Positions 10,053-22,391 of a stretch of 64,000 nucleotides of DNA are shown in pieces (the stretch's first letter is position 1; the number at the start of each line of letters is the position of its first letter). Position numbers and translations under genes: made by a program. Under the pieces are notes generated by a model. It was not told where the DNA came from, ran no database searches, and saw only the letters and a list, made by a program, of their open reading frames with translations. The DNA is from Bathynomus jamesi (taxonomy: Eukaryota > Arthropoda > Malacostraca > Isopoda > Cirolanidae). The stretch is from contig JAJOZX010005805.1 in assembly GCA_023014485.1 (NCBI GenBank), positions 186,001 through 250,000 on the forward strand, written 5' to 3'.

Positions 10053-10738
10053 ATGACTTCCATTCGCCTACTTCTGATCCGAAGTTCCATCTTTCTGAAC
10101 GCCATTCTCATCACTTACTTGTGTTTATCTTGGTACTCCGTAACGCCACTGCAGAGAATGAGAGACTTTAAATCGACGAAAGAAAGCTCAGAAAATACGT
10201 TTGTAGATGAGAATTCGAATGATTTATTCAAAAGACATCCTTTAGGGCAAAGTCCCTTTGCTTTCCAAGGAGAGTCTAAATCTAATAAGGTAAATTGACC
10301 CCTAAATCATCATTAGAATTGCTTAATGATAACTCTGTTGTAGAAAATCCAGTCGTACTTTCGTCGGAATCGGGGAAATCGGAGGAGGAGAAAGAACCCT
10401 TGAAGGAAATCGACGAACGAGAGAATGAATATCAAGAACCTCCGAGAGAAGTGCAAGAGAGAGCCGGCGTGACGGAGTTGCCGATGGTGGTGGCACCTTT
10501 GGTGGAGGAAATTCCAGACCCTCCTCTCGATTCACTGGAACGGAAGATGTATTCCACCCTCAGGGACTGTCCCACCAAACCTCTAAACCAAAGGTACACG
10601 CAACGCGGAGATTACTGGATTTTGGAGAACTACATTCCAGCCGCAATGAACTTTAGATGCGACGAATCTATAACGTATACAACTCATGGAGATTACACCT
10701 TTCTTGACAATCTCGATCCTTTGACGTCGAGGTGGCAG
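10053..10738 (+). CDS. B4GAT1-like: GT49 gene exon 1: signal anchor, stem and start of catalytic domain
   Basis: The exon begins at 10036 after TTTTTTTTCCAG, with the ATG at 10053. It encodes a type II anchor (LLLIRSSIFLNAILITYLCL), a Glu/Ser-rich stem, and then CPTKPLNQRYTQRGDYWILE and the end TSRWQ before GTAGGC. The frame changes between 10286 and 10299: the first part reads through KSNKVN to TGA, and the second starts in another frame at TPKSSLELLNDN. One added base in the AAATT run (10292-10296) would join them as KVNLTPKS. A real intron would be only 27 bp, too short. Confidence in the exon is high; the frameshift status is open. Confidence 0.85.
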
Positions 10739-13700
10739 GTAGGCTAAGAACCTGTTGTGCAATGACACAATAAACCTTTCTCTTAAAGCGACTTTAGGGG
10801 GTAACGATGGTAAAGATTCGTCAAGCATGAGTACAATTACCAAGGCTCATAGTTTGTATCGGAGATATAGTGGTAGTTATTCCAACTATGTAACGTGCCT
10901 AGGTGTCGGGATGGGATAGGCCTATGCAGTTTAATATAATTTTCCTAATAGCTATAGGGTGATGATATTTACATAGCCTTAAGGAGCTGTAATAACAGGA
11001 TTGGGTATTATTGTCCGAATAACTAACATTTGCTCTTGATTAGAAAGTTAAAAGTGAACCAAAGTTGTGTTTTAACTATTACATACTGTAGGGAGGTTTA
11101 AATAGTTTTATACTCTTTACCCACGTAGAGCTACATCGTAGCCAGTGTCGTAACGCCAGTTCCCGTCAGTCAGCGAAGTTAGGCGACATTGGGTCTGGAG
11201 AGAAGTTCGATGGGAGACCGTCCTCTGCGTCCAGATTATGTAGCGACCCATGGTTCGGACCCCGACGTAAAGCTATAGGTCCCCTCCGTCATATGACCGT
11301 AGATGTTGCGAAGGAGATTAAACAACCCTGTCATTACATTTTTTTTTAACCACGTATACCTTGTTTGTTACTCTATACTCTCATGCAGAGACCTTCAGTA
11401 TGGTTATAAAGAATGAAATGACTCTCATCACTTCAGCTTCAATCAATTTTACAGGAATTTGTTTTACTCTTTTTAATAAAAAGTATATAATAATACGAGT
11501 AAGAAGTCTTTGGGTCTAAATTTCATTCTAAAACTGGCAAGGTACGGCTTATTTATAATGAATATACTGACACAGAATCAAAGGGTCCGGGTACGAAATT
11601 ACGAACTGCTCAATGCTTTAAAGTGTAGGACCAATCTGGCTTTCTAGATTTTTGTCTTTAGGCTGTAACTGTAGATATCACATTAAGCTATATAGGTTTT
11701 CCTCTTGCGATACAGTAGTGTCCATCCGCAGTTTGAACATTGGTTACTTAGTGACTTGACATTAATAAGGTAATAAAAGTTATTACAGTGGATATATTTA
11801 TGTTCCAGGGCCCCGTTAGTGTTGCTGTTTACGCTCCTGGAAACGATTTCAAGGCCACAGTTAACACTATTTTGTATCTTAGAAACTGCATGGCTGAGGG
11901 AGTGAAGAAATATGTTACGTTTCACATCTTCTTTCACATGAATCATATTCCAAAAGAGGTAAGTGAAATATATGATGATGGCACCCCACTGAAGACTAGC
12001 TGTGTAAACTTATTTGGCCCTTCCCCCCAAGCGGGTCACCAGTGGTTACGTAATATGTAATTAATCACTTGGGAAGAGGTCTCGCTTCGTTAAAACAAAC
12101 TCTTCCCCGAACGGTATGAAGAGTTTTCATCGCACTGGTTTTTGGCATTTTCTCCCGGAGGAGAGGCGATTCTCTCTAAGTGTAATGAGCCTGGTTAAGG
12201 TGCGATCTCTCGGCGGGGCAGGAAGAATGGAGGTTTGCAAGACGAGGAGTGATTTCGATCGTTCAGTCGTTGCTTTCGAATGGAATTTCTCTTGGGTTTA
12301 CCGTTCGTCCTTGCATAAAATGGTTGCATTTACTCTAGTCTGGTTGTGGCCGCTTTGCAGTAAGATTTTTATTTCTTTCTACATAGGACGAACTGGTAAA
12401 TTTATCTCGCTTTCTCATTTTATTGAGGAGCTTTGATTTTATTTTCCCTTTGTTTGATTTTCAGTTTCGATACTTTTTCTCTCTTGCTTTTTGTTTTTAT
12501 GATTCAAGGAGCACGTTCTTGCTCTGGACTTTTATTTGTTCAATCACGTTCACTATCTTTGTTTGGAACTTTCATTATAAGTAGTTGGTTTTCGTTGGAC
12601 GTTGCGGTAGGGCGAAGAGTCGAGCTTTGCTGGAAACTGTACTTGCTCAGGTTGTCGTTGGGGTAATGTTGAGCGAGACGTTTAGTGCTGTGTTCCCTTC
12701 ACTGTATGTGGGTCACTCGTGGGTCTAGTCTTCAAGTCTCGGGGACCGCCCTATGTTGGGGTTGGAAGCTGATTTCCCTGATTATCTCGCTATGCTTAGG
12801 ATCTACAGATCTAGAGAAGCTAAGGCTAACAAAGACCCTAAGATCCACTCTAAGGTTAGCCCGAGAGAAAGGAAAGAGTAGGGGTTAAGAGAAGAGAATA
12901 AGGGGTTAAGTAAGTAGCAACACCTATTACTCGTGGTTTAACATTCATTCAGAAAAAGAGAGAAAAGACTCCATCATCATCATCCACCGGCCACTGCCAA
13001 GTCCGAAAAATAGTCGGAGAGAATAGGAAAGATTGCAGAACGGTCCTCTACTCCATAGGGAGGTAGAGCCCACTCTCCCGGAAAGGGGGTGAAAGATGAA
13101 AAGAAGTAAAATAAGAACGCTTACAAACCATGCAACACATTCTTAACTCAAAGCAACACATTTTTCCAGATGTTGCAGACCGATCCTCCACTCCATAGGG
13201 AGGTAGAGGATGCAGCCCACTAGGCTGGAAAGGCGTGAAAGATGAAAAGTAAAATAAGAACGCATTACAAACCATGCAACACATTTTTAACTCAAACACT
13301 ATCATACCATGCAAACTACAGACATGCAATAGAGAGAGTTACAGACATGCAAATAAGGAGAGAAGAAGAAAAAAAAAGTATAAAGAATAACCAAAAAGTG
13401 GGTTAATTTGCTCAACAAGCAACAACTAAGTTCGTTAGTCAAATTTTTTTTTTCTGGCATATCACACGCTGGCATATCACACGCCAACAGACTCATCCCC
13501 GATTACCACCCCTAGAGCTCCTGTTGTGAATTGTTTTTTATTTTAAACAACGTTAATATTTTTAAAATGCCTATCTAGACGGTTTTTAAACACATTAACG
13601 CTGGTAGAGTTCACGACGGGCGCGGGAAGATTATTCCATTTATCAATTACTTTAAACGTAAGGAAGTTTTTAGCGATATTAGTAATGAAACATCTGCCAC

Positions 13701-16700
13701 GCAACTTAAATCCGTTATTACGAGTTTTGCTATTATCGAAAGTGAACAATTTGTCAAAATTTACGTTATCGATGTTATTAACGATTTTGAAAACTTCAAT
13801 AAGTTCCCCCCTTAATCTCCGTTTCGAGTGAATGCAAGTCTAACTCTTTAATCCTATCTTCATAAGGCTTGTTGCGCAATGACGGAATTAGTTTCGTGGC
13901 GCGACGCTGAACCCTTTCTAACCTATCAATATCCTCTCGCAAATACGGGCACCAAAACTGAACGGCATATTCTAAATGAGGCCTGACTAGGGACTTGTAA
14001 AGGGGCAATATAATATCCTTGGATTTAAATTCGAAATTACGCGCTATGAAGCTTAACATCCTACTAGTTTTTGCGCAAGACTCCAGGCACTGGTTCCTAA
14101 CTTTTAAATCCTTAGATACGCGTACGCCTAAATCTACTTCCTCGTCAACGCTCGCTAACACACTCATCCATCGTGTTCGTGTAATTATAGTTACGAGAAC
14201 CTATATGCAAAACTTTACATTTGTCTACGTTAAATTGCATCTGCCACTTATCCGTCCACTCCATAATCCTATTTACATCGTCTTGGAGCCTATTTCTATC
14301 GTCCTCGTTAACAACCTTACCGCCTATTTTAATATCGTCCGCGAATTTTGACACGTTACTAGTCAATCCTACATCTATGGCGTTAATGTAAATTACGAAT
14401 AGCAATGGGCCTAACACTGAACCATGTGGGACACCGCTACCTACATCCATCCACTCCGATTCACTACCATTAACAACGACCCTCTGTCTCCTAGCACGAA
14501 GCCATTCCTCTAACCAGTTAGCTACATGATCGCGTATACCGTGCGCTTTAACCTTCGCAATTAATCTTCTACGCGGAACTGTATCGAACGCCTTTTTAAA
14601 ATCTAAATAAATAACGTCAGCCACTCTATGCCTATCGCATTCGCGCACTATTTCGTTATAAAATTCTAACAAATTAGTTAAACAAGATCTTTGGCGTCGA
14701 AACCCATGCTGACTACTATTAATCAAATCTCGACTTTCTAAGTGATCGATGATACGATCCCTAACTACAGATTCCAAAAGTTTACCGACAATTGGCGTTA
14801 AGCTAATGGCCTATAATTGCTAGCTACTGTGCGGTCGCCTTTTTTAAAAAGGGCGTGCCGTTAGCTAATTTGAAGTCTTCAGGAATAATCCCCGTTTCGA
14901 GTGACTGATTAAAAATCTTCGTTAAGGGGCCTACAATAACGTCTTTCAAATCTTTCAAATGTCTGGGATAAAAAGCGTCAGGGCCTGGAGCCTTGCTAAC
15001 TTTTAGCCTATCGATATAATGCGCAATCTCACCCTCGTAAACAGTTATTTCATCCAAAATAGTCTCGCTACTAAATGGAACGATATCGTCCACGTCGGGG
15101 ACATTTAGGTCTTCTACGGTAAAAACTGTCGCAAAAAAGTTATTGAAAATACCCGCCAACGCCTGAGCGTCAGAAGCCAAAGCGCCGTTAATATCCACTA
15201 GAGGGCCTATGTTATCTTTTAGCGTCTTACGATTATTGACGTATTCAAAAACTTTTTTGGATTATGTTTACTATCCGCAGCTATAAGTATCTCTAAATTA
15301 CGCTTAGCATTCCTAACTGATCTTTTAACCTGACGTCTAAGCTCGATATATGTATTAAAGTTAGCTGCCTTGCCATTGCGCTTATTAAGTCTATACGCTT
15401 TGTTACGCTCGTTTATGAATTCTTATTTCCCTAGTCCACCACTTGGGCCTACCATGATTTTTAGCGCGCTTGGGCCTACGAAGAATAAACTCCCTTTCAA
15501 TATTCATAAAACTTTCTTTAAACGCCTCCCAATGAAAATTTGTCATTACCCATAAATAAGTTATCCCAGTCCACTACTCTCATCCTATCCGCAAAACTAT
15601 CAAAATTAGCCCTACGAAAATCAGGGACTTCTATTACGTTACTATCCTTAGTGTTTTTTAATAACTTAAACCTAAGAATTTGATGATCACTACATCCTAA
15701 ACTCTCGCCTACTTCTAAACCTTCGACTATATTTTCGCCGTTCGTCATCAAATCTAAAATATTGGCACCGCGTTGGTTCGGTAACCATCTGTTGTAAAAA
15801 ATTATCTTCCATGAACTCAATCAATCTCAAACCCTCCTCATTACCAGTAAAAGTCTCGTAATTAACATTAGGGCAGTTAAAATCTCCGACAATTATACTA
15901 TTCCGATTGTCAAAGTCACCAAGAAGTGAGTAAAATCTGGTATCGAGGGGTTGAACGGGAGGTCTATAAACAACAACAAAATTAAAACTAATACTACGCG
16001 CACTTACTTCAACGCATATCGCATTAATTGCTGCCAGAAAATCTATCTAAACCTCGATAGCCTTAAGGGAATTACGAATGTACAGCAAAACGCCGCCACC
16101 AATCCTATGTAACCTATCATTAGTAAAGAGTTTAAAACCCGGTATATCAAGTTTCCCCCAACAAGTCCCGAGTCACGGTATTTAACCACGTTTCAGTGAT
16201 AGCAACTATATCGCAGTTGCCGGAATAAATTATCGCCTTAAATTCGTTTAATTTATTTCTAATACTACGCGCGTTACAATAAAAGACGTTTAAGTTATTT
16301 TTTACCACGGGCCGGCGTTTTAAACTATTTTTCACGTCGGGCCGGCGTTCCCCGGACCCACAACGTTTAAAGAAGGCTTCGACCTATACAGCTTTCGTAC
16401 GTTTTTCGTCAATTAACCTACCTAGCCTAGCATTAACTATTTCATTAAATGCACCCCATCTTTTATAAAAAGGCTAGGATCACTGAATTCTGACCACAGC
16501 TTTACGAAGGGTACATTTTCCTCAGCACAAATCTCTCCTAATTTAGTATTAAAAAATATCGTTAGACGTAATCCTAAGACCCAACCGTGCCTAGGGGTAA
16601 TACTAGAACTAAAGACCTATCTGATCTCTCCTTTAGGGACCTAATTAACCCCCTATATCTCTCCAAAAGGTCAGGCGCACTCGTAGTCATTAAGGGTTGG

Positions 16701-19700
16701 TTTTGTACTAAGAACAAGTAGGGATTCAAGGGTGCGCGCGCGCGAGGCGGGGGATACGTATGAAATTAAAGAGGTAACAGCAGCTTGGAATTAAGTATAA
16801 TCGCAGGAAATGCGTGACGCTAATTATCTCGTCAGGTTTGGATTAGCATGAAATATAGTACATTGTTTTTTCCCCTTTTTGTGCAGTATACTGGTCTTTG
16901 TCCATTATTGTCGAATTTTCCTTTCAGATACCAACCACAGACGGACTCCTGCAACGTAAGACCGCTTGCGACAAAGACCCTCCGAAATGGATGAATGTAA
17001 GCACTTATAGACAGCAGAAGAAACTCCTTTATCCCGTTAATATCGCTCGAAACATCGCAAGAGGGAACTCGGTTACGTACTTTAATTTCCCCTCCGATGT
17101 TGAACTTTATCCTTCTATTAATATCATTCAAGGTAAGGACGTGTTCCTACTTAAAAATCACGGGTGTTAAAGACACTTCGTTTCTCCGGTTTAATGCAGA
17201 ACACCCTTTGTTGAACTCGGGCACTTTCTACCTTTCCGGGGCTGCGTTGTGACCACGTCATGACACTGCTTTCCGTTAGATTAGCGAGTTTAAGCCTTCG
17301 CTGGGTCGGTTCAGTAGTTGGATGGACGACCGTCGTCGTCTGCGCTCAGATGATGATGATGTACTTTTTAGACGGTTTGGATCCTAAGTAAAACTAGGTC
17401 CCTTCCGTCGCATGGCCATTACGAAAGAGGTTAAAGAACCCCGAACATTATTATTACGAGGATTAATGAATGCTGTGATTGCATGTAAGAAATCTCCACT
17501 TATACTGTAAAAATTGCTACAGTGATTGAAAAAATGTTTGGCTTTTCTGAAGGGGAAGGGAGTTTACTTTAGGACACGAGGCTTGAATTAGAGATCATAT
17601 CTACACCAAACACTGCACTTACAAATACTGCTAATCATCACTGGAAAAGCCATTCAGACACTCTTTTAAAATAGAGATTTTTTTAAGGGTAATTTTTGGG
17701 TTAGAACCTCTCTCAATTTGTCATTGCAAAATATAAAAATATGGTTAAAGTTAAGATTTTGATATTAAACCTGACGTTTCAAAGCACAAATAAACAATTT
17801 TAATTTTAGAGGTAATGACACACAGTGTGGCCTAATATGTATTCGGAAAAAGACCAGTGTGTGTTCTGTAAGTTTGCAGAAAACTCTCATTCTTTGTGGC
17901 ATTGGTACTTAAGATTGGGCATATAATGTCTTCATTGGCAGCACTTTATTATCGTTGGACATAGGGACAAACGTGTCCATCCCAGTTACTTGGATCCGTT
18001 GTTAACGATTACTTTATTTATATTTTATAAATAACATCTTTGGCGCTGTTGGTTAATGACTAGACTGAACGTAAAAGTACCAGATTCGATTCCGACCTCA
18101 TCGTCGCCTCGGGTTGAATAGAGTTGAACACTTATTCTACCAATACTCGGGCTGATGTGACGAGGAGTTCGAGCCTAACTCCACCGTCCCTGTGCCGGGA
18201 AAATGGGGGATTTAGGAAATATAGTGAAAAGTATTTGGAATGAAACATAACGGGTATCATCGGGGATCGTTATTTCCCGACACGGAGGGAATGAGGTTGT
18301 GACCTCAGTTAGTCAGCTGAACCCGGGTAATCAGAATAAGTGGCTGGTCCAACTCCATCCGTGGCGTTGGTGAGAGTCGAACCCTTGCCATTCAAGAGTT
18401 AGCTCCAAAAAACATTTGTGCTTGCGTATTAGGTTTAAACTCGACCCGATGGAAAGTATGAGGAGGAGGAGGCCGAAAGTGTACATTTATAAATAAAATA
18501 AGAATTAAATGGATAACGTTAGAACATCATTCTTTTTCCAGATTTTTTTAAAATGCTGAAGAAACCTGACGTTTCGAACACAACCAGTCCAAGAGTTTAC
18601 GTTTTCCCGATCTTCGAAATCGCGGAAGATCAGAATCCTCCAGAAACGAAAACTGAACTTCAGGCGATGCTCAAGACGAATAAGGCGATTCCTTTTCATA
18701 AGTACATATGTCCGAAATGTCACGCGCAACCCAAATCTACGGTAAATATAGACCCTACTCAGTATGATGTACACCGTTTTTTTTTTTTATTTATTTATTT
18801 AATTCAGAAAAACAGTGAATGAACTTTCTTTTGTAACCGAATTGAGAGCTACCTTTATCGACAGGAGTGGCAGAAAGGTAAAGTCCAACCGGGCTTGTCC
18901 GTTTTCCACGTGGGAAAAAGGAAACCTCCGCACAGCAAGTGGGAACCGATTTATATCGGTACGGAACGGGAACCGATTTATGACGAGAGACTCTCCTGGG
19001 AAGGGAAGAGCGATAAAATGACGCAGGTTTGTCGATCGGACGAGTAGAAATAATTTGTGAAGAGGGTCAGAAATTGGCACGGCTCTCGGGTCAACTAATG
19101 CGGCCCATTGCTCCGACTCGTGGCTTGCTTTAACGAGCATCATCGGGGTTCGGACCCCGACCTCATTGTCTTCACTTCGCTTATATGGAGACTGTATTAC
19201 TCGCTGAACTACGGACGTTGGCTAAAGTTGATCGGATGAGTAGATAAGAGTCCAAGCGAGTCCAAACACTGTCATTTGCTATTTCTGTCAAGAGCTACGT
19301 TGCGAGCATGTCGTAACACCTCTTCTCGTTGGATCAGCGAGATTAGTGTATTTAATAGTTGGATGGGTGATCGTCGTCCTCTGTGTTTAGATGATGTATC
19401 GACCCTTAGATAGGTGTGGTACGTTTCCTCCGTCACATGACCATTATTGTGAATGGTTACGAAAGAAATAGTGGAAAAATAAAGGCGAGAGATGTAGCGG
19501 ATGAGTATGAATTGAGTGTAAAGGATTCGGAACAAATGTGTGCAAGTGAGATGTGGAATATATTCCAGGAATGTGTGATTAGAAATGCAAGGTGTGTCGG
19601 GTGGGGGGGGTTGCAAACACAGGTGCGAAGATGATATCTACAGAAGCAAAGGCTGATAAAGACCCTAAGATCCACTCTAAGGTTAACCCGAGAGAAAGAA

Positions 19701-22352
19701 GAGAATAAGGGGTTAAGTAAGTAGCAAAACCTATCACTCGTGGGTTAAAATTCATTGAGAAAAAGAGAAAGGAGAACACACCATCATCCGCCGGCCACTG
19801 CCGACAGGTCGGAAAAAGAGTCGAAGAGAATACTTCAGCTGTTGCAGACCGGTCCTCCACTCCATAGGGAGGTAGAGGATGCAGCCCACTCCGCCGGAAA
19901 GCGGTGGAAGATAAAAGGAAGTTAAATAAGAACGCATTACAAACCATGCAACACATTCTTAACTCGAACACTATCATACCATGCAAACTACAGACATGCA
20001 AATAAGGAGAGAAAAAAAAAACCAAATAAGTGGGATAGTTTACGCTATAAGCTACATCTAATTTTTTTTTTTTTTTTTTTTTTGCTGGCATGAGACGTCA
20101 ACGGACTCATCCCCGATCACCACCCCTAGAGCTCCTGTTACTAATTTTTATTATTATATTAAACAACGTTAATATTTTTGAAATGCCTATGTAAACTGTT
20201 CTTAAACACACTAAAGTAATTGATAAATGGAATAATCTTCCCGCGTCAGTCTTGAACTCAACCAGCGTTAAACTTAGTTTTTAGCGATATTAGTAATGAA
20301 ACGTCTGCCACGCAACTTAAATCCGTTATTACGAGTATTGCTATTATCGAAAGTGAACAGTTTATAAAAATTTACGTTATCGATTTTATTAACGATTTTG
20401 AAAACTCCAATAAGCTTCCCCCTTAATCTCCTAGTTTCGAGTGAATGCATGTCTAACTCTTTAATCCTATCTTCGTAAGGCTTGTTGCGCAATGACTGAA
20501 TTAGTTTCGTGGCGCGACGCTGAACCCTTTCTAACCTATCAATATCCTCACGCAAATACGGGCACCAAAACTGAACGGCATATTCTAAATGAGGCCTGAC
20601 TAGGGACTTGTAAAGGGGCAGGACATACACAATACACAATTACGAACACAGTTAGGTAGACCAGCCATGAGTGGATCCTAGGGTCTTTCTTGGTCTGAAA
20701 CATTATAACCTTAACAATAATATTCTTCGATTTAAATTCGAAATTACGCGCTATGAAGCCTAACATCCTATTAGCTTTTGCGCAAGACTCCAGGCACTAT
20801 TTCCTAACTTTTAAATCCTTAGATAGGCGTACGCCTAAATTTACTTCCTCGTCAACGCTCGCTAACTCTCTCTCATCCATCGTATACGTGTAATTATTGT
20901 TACGAGAACCTATATGCAAAACTTTACATTTGTCGACGTTAAATTGCATCTGCCACTTATCCGTCCACTCCATAATCCTATTTACATCGTCTTGGAGCCT
21001 ATTTCTATCGTCCTCGTTAACAACCTTATCGCCTATTTTAGTATCGTCCGGTTGAGGATAAAAGGAACAAGTGAGTGTGTATGCAGGGTAATTGTGATAA
21101 AGAAGAACAGGAGTGCGAAGAGAGCAACAGGAGTGTAGTAAATAATGACGATGAATTAGAATTATGTACAGAAGAGGTTCCCAACCTTTTTAGGTCGACG
21201 TACCGTACTACATTTTGCTACCATGTTTTTCTGAGTAGTGTACTACCATTAAGGAAAGAAAGTAGTAACACGACTAAAACCGTAGGAAGTGGACTGTGGT
21301 GGTCAATCTTGAATTTTCATGCTTATCTAATACGTTATATTTATTGTAATGATATTCACTGACATTTCTACTGAATCAAAAACTTTAATTTGGCCTTGCA
21401 CGTTGTTATATACTTTGTAATCTACCTTGAAGGAAAATTGGATAACATGCAAACCCGCAGTTGGAAAAGTTAGCAGTTATTCTTTTACGACTGACATTAC
21501 TTTGGAAACCATATCGTGAAAGTAATTAATTATCAATCAACAAGCTGCATATTTAAAACCCTATTGCGTACCGCCTAAAAGAACTCCGCGTACCACAGGC
21601 TAGGGAGCGCTGATGTAGAGAGAAGAAAGTTGTTTTGGGAGGAAGACTGGCGCTGCAGAGATGAAACTAAAATATTTTGAGAGTAAGGGATGAAAATGGA
21701 AGAATACTCAGCGGATACGGATTGACGGAATAGATGGGAGGAATATTTCGAGGCTTTAATGGATGGAAGAGATGACAAGTGTGCAAGTATAAACATAGCA
21801 GGATTTGGTAGTGTAAAGAGGACATGTGACAGAATGCCTCATAACGTAACCATGGATGAAGTGAACGGCAGTTCGCAAGCTGAAAAGTGGAAAGGCAGCA
21901 GGTGTGGATGGAATATATGGGAATATGTATATAAGTGTGGGAGATAGAAAGGGTTAGAGTGGTTGTGGTGCATATGTCAGAGTGTATGGACAAATGGGAA
22001 TGTGCCTGAAAACGAAGAAAGTAGCAAGTGTTCCATTGTACAAATTAAAATGCGAAAAGAGTGAATGTTAGAATTACAGAGGTATAAATCCGTCGAGTGT
22101 AGTCGGGAAGGCGTATTGTAGGCTAGTGATAGAGTTCGTTCCTGGTGCACCTGAACACCTGTATGAATGGATGTATACGCTTTACTTGGTGCCTTTTCTC
22201 TTCACTACCTTCTATATATTTTATATATGGATTGTTTGTCTTTTCATCCAAATTCGTTGAGAAACAAGATATTTTTGATAACGTATTTATGTAACCACGT
22301 CTGTCTCTATGTTACGGAATGAATTCTTTGCAGATGTACACAATTGCCAGAA

Positions 22353-22391
<39 letters not shown>

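Larger units (their letters stand above)
12820..16735 (-). mobile_element. LINE-C copy 1: CR1-like retrotransposon in intron 2, antisense
   Basis: An almost full-length but degraded LINE on the minus strand. From 16735 downward: the end of an ORF1 (about 16735-16380); an endonuclease with NVFYCNARSIRNKLNEFK and DIVAITETWLN (16335-16200) and LGCSDHQILRFKLL (near 15690); an EN-RT linker with APGPDAFYP (near 14985); RT (14777-14150); C-terminal pieces (14167-13550); then a 3' UTR down to about 12820. The 3' UTR has an internal direct repeat of about 130 bp (13037-13310). A second partial copy lies at 19641-21060. Confidence 0.8.

Noticed and set aside
10290..10317. 27-bp intron inside exon 1 (GTAAAT...TTAG)
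   Set aside because: Far below the minimum intron size. A one-base indel explains the frame change better.
11128..11230. True 5S rRNA gene
   Set aside because: Only the internal control region is similar; the ends are missing, copies differ widely and a SINE tail follows.
12116..12666. Two hydrophobic open frames in intron 2
   Set aside because: No start context, no motif and no splice links to the GT49 exons.
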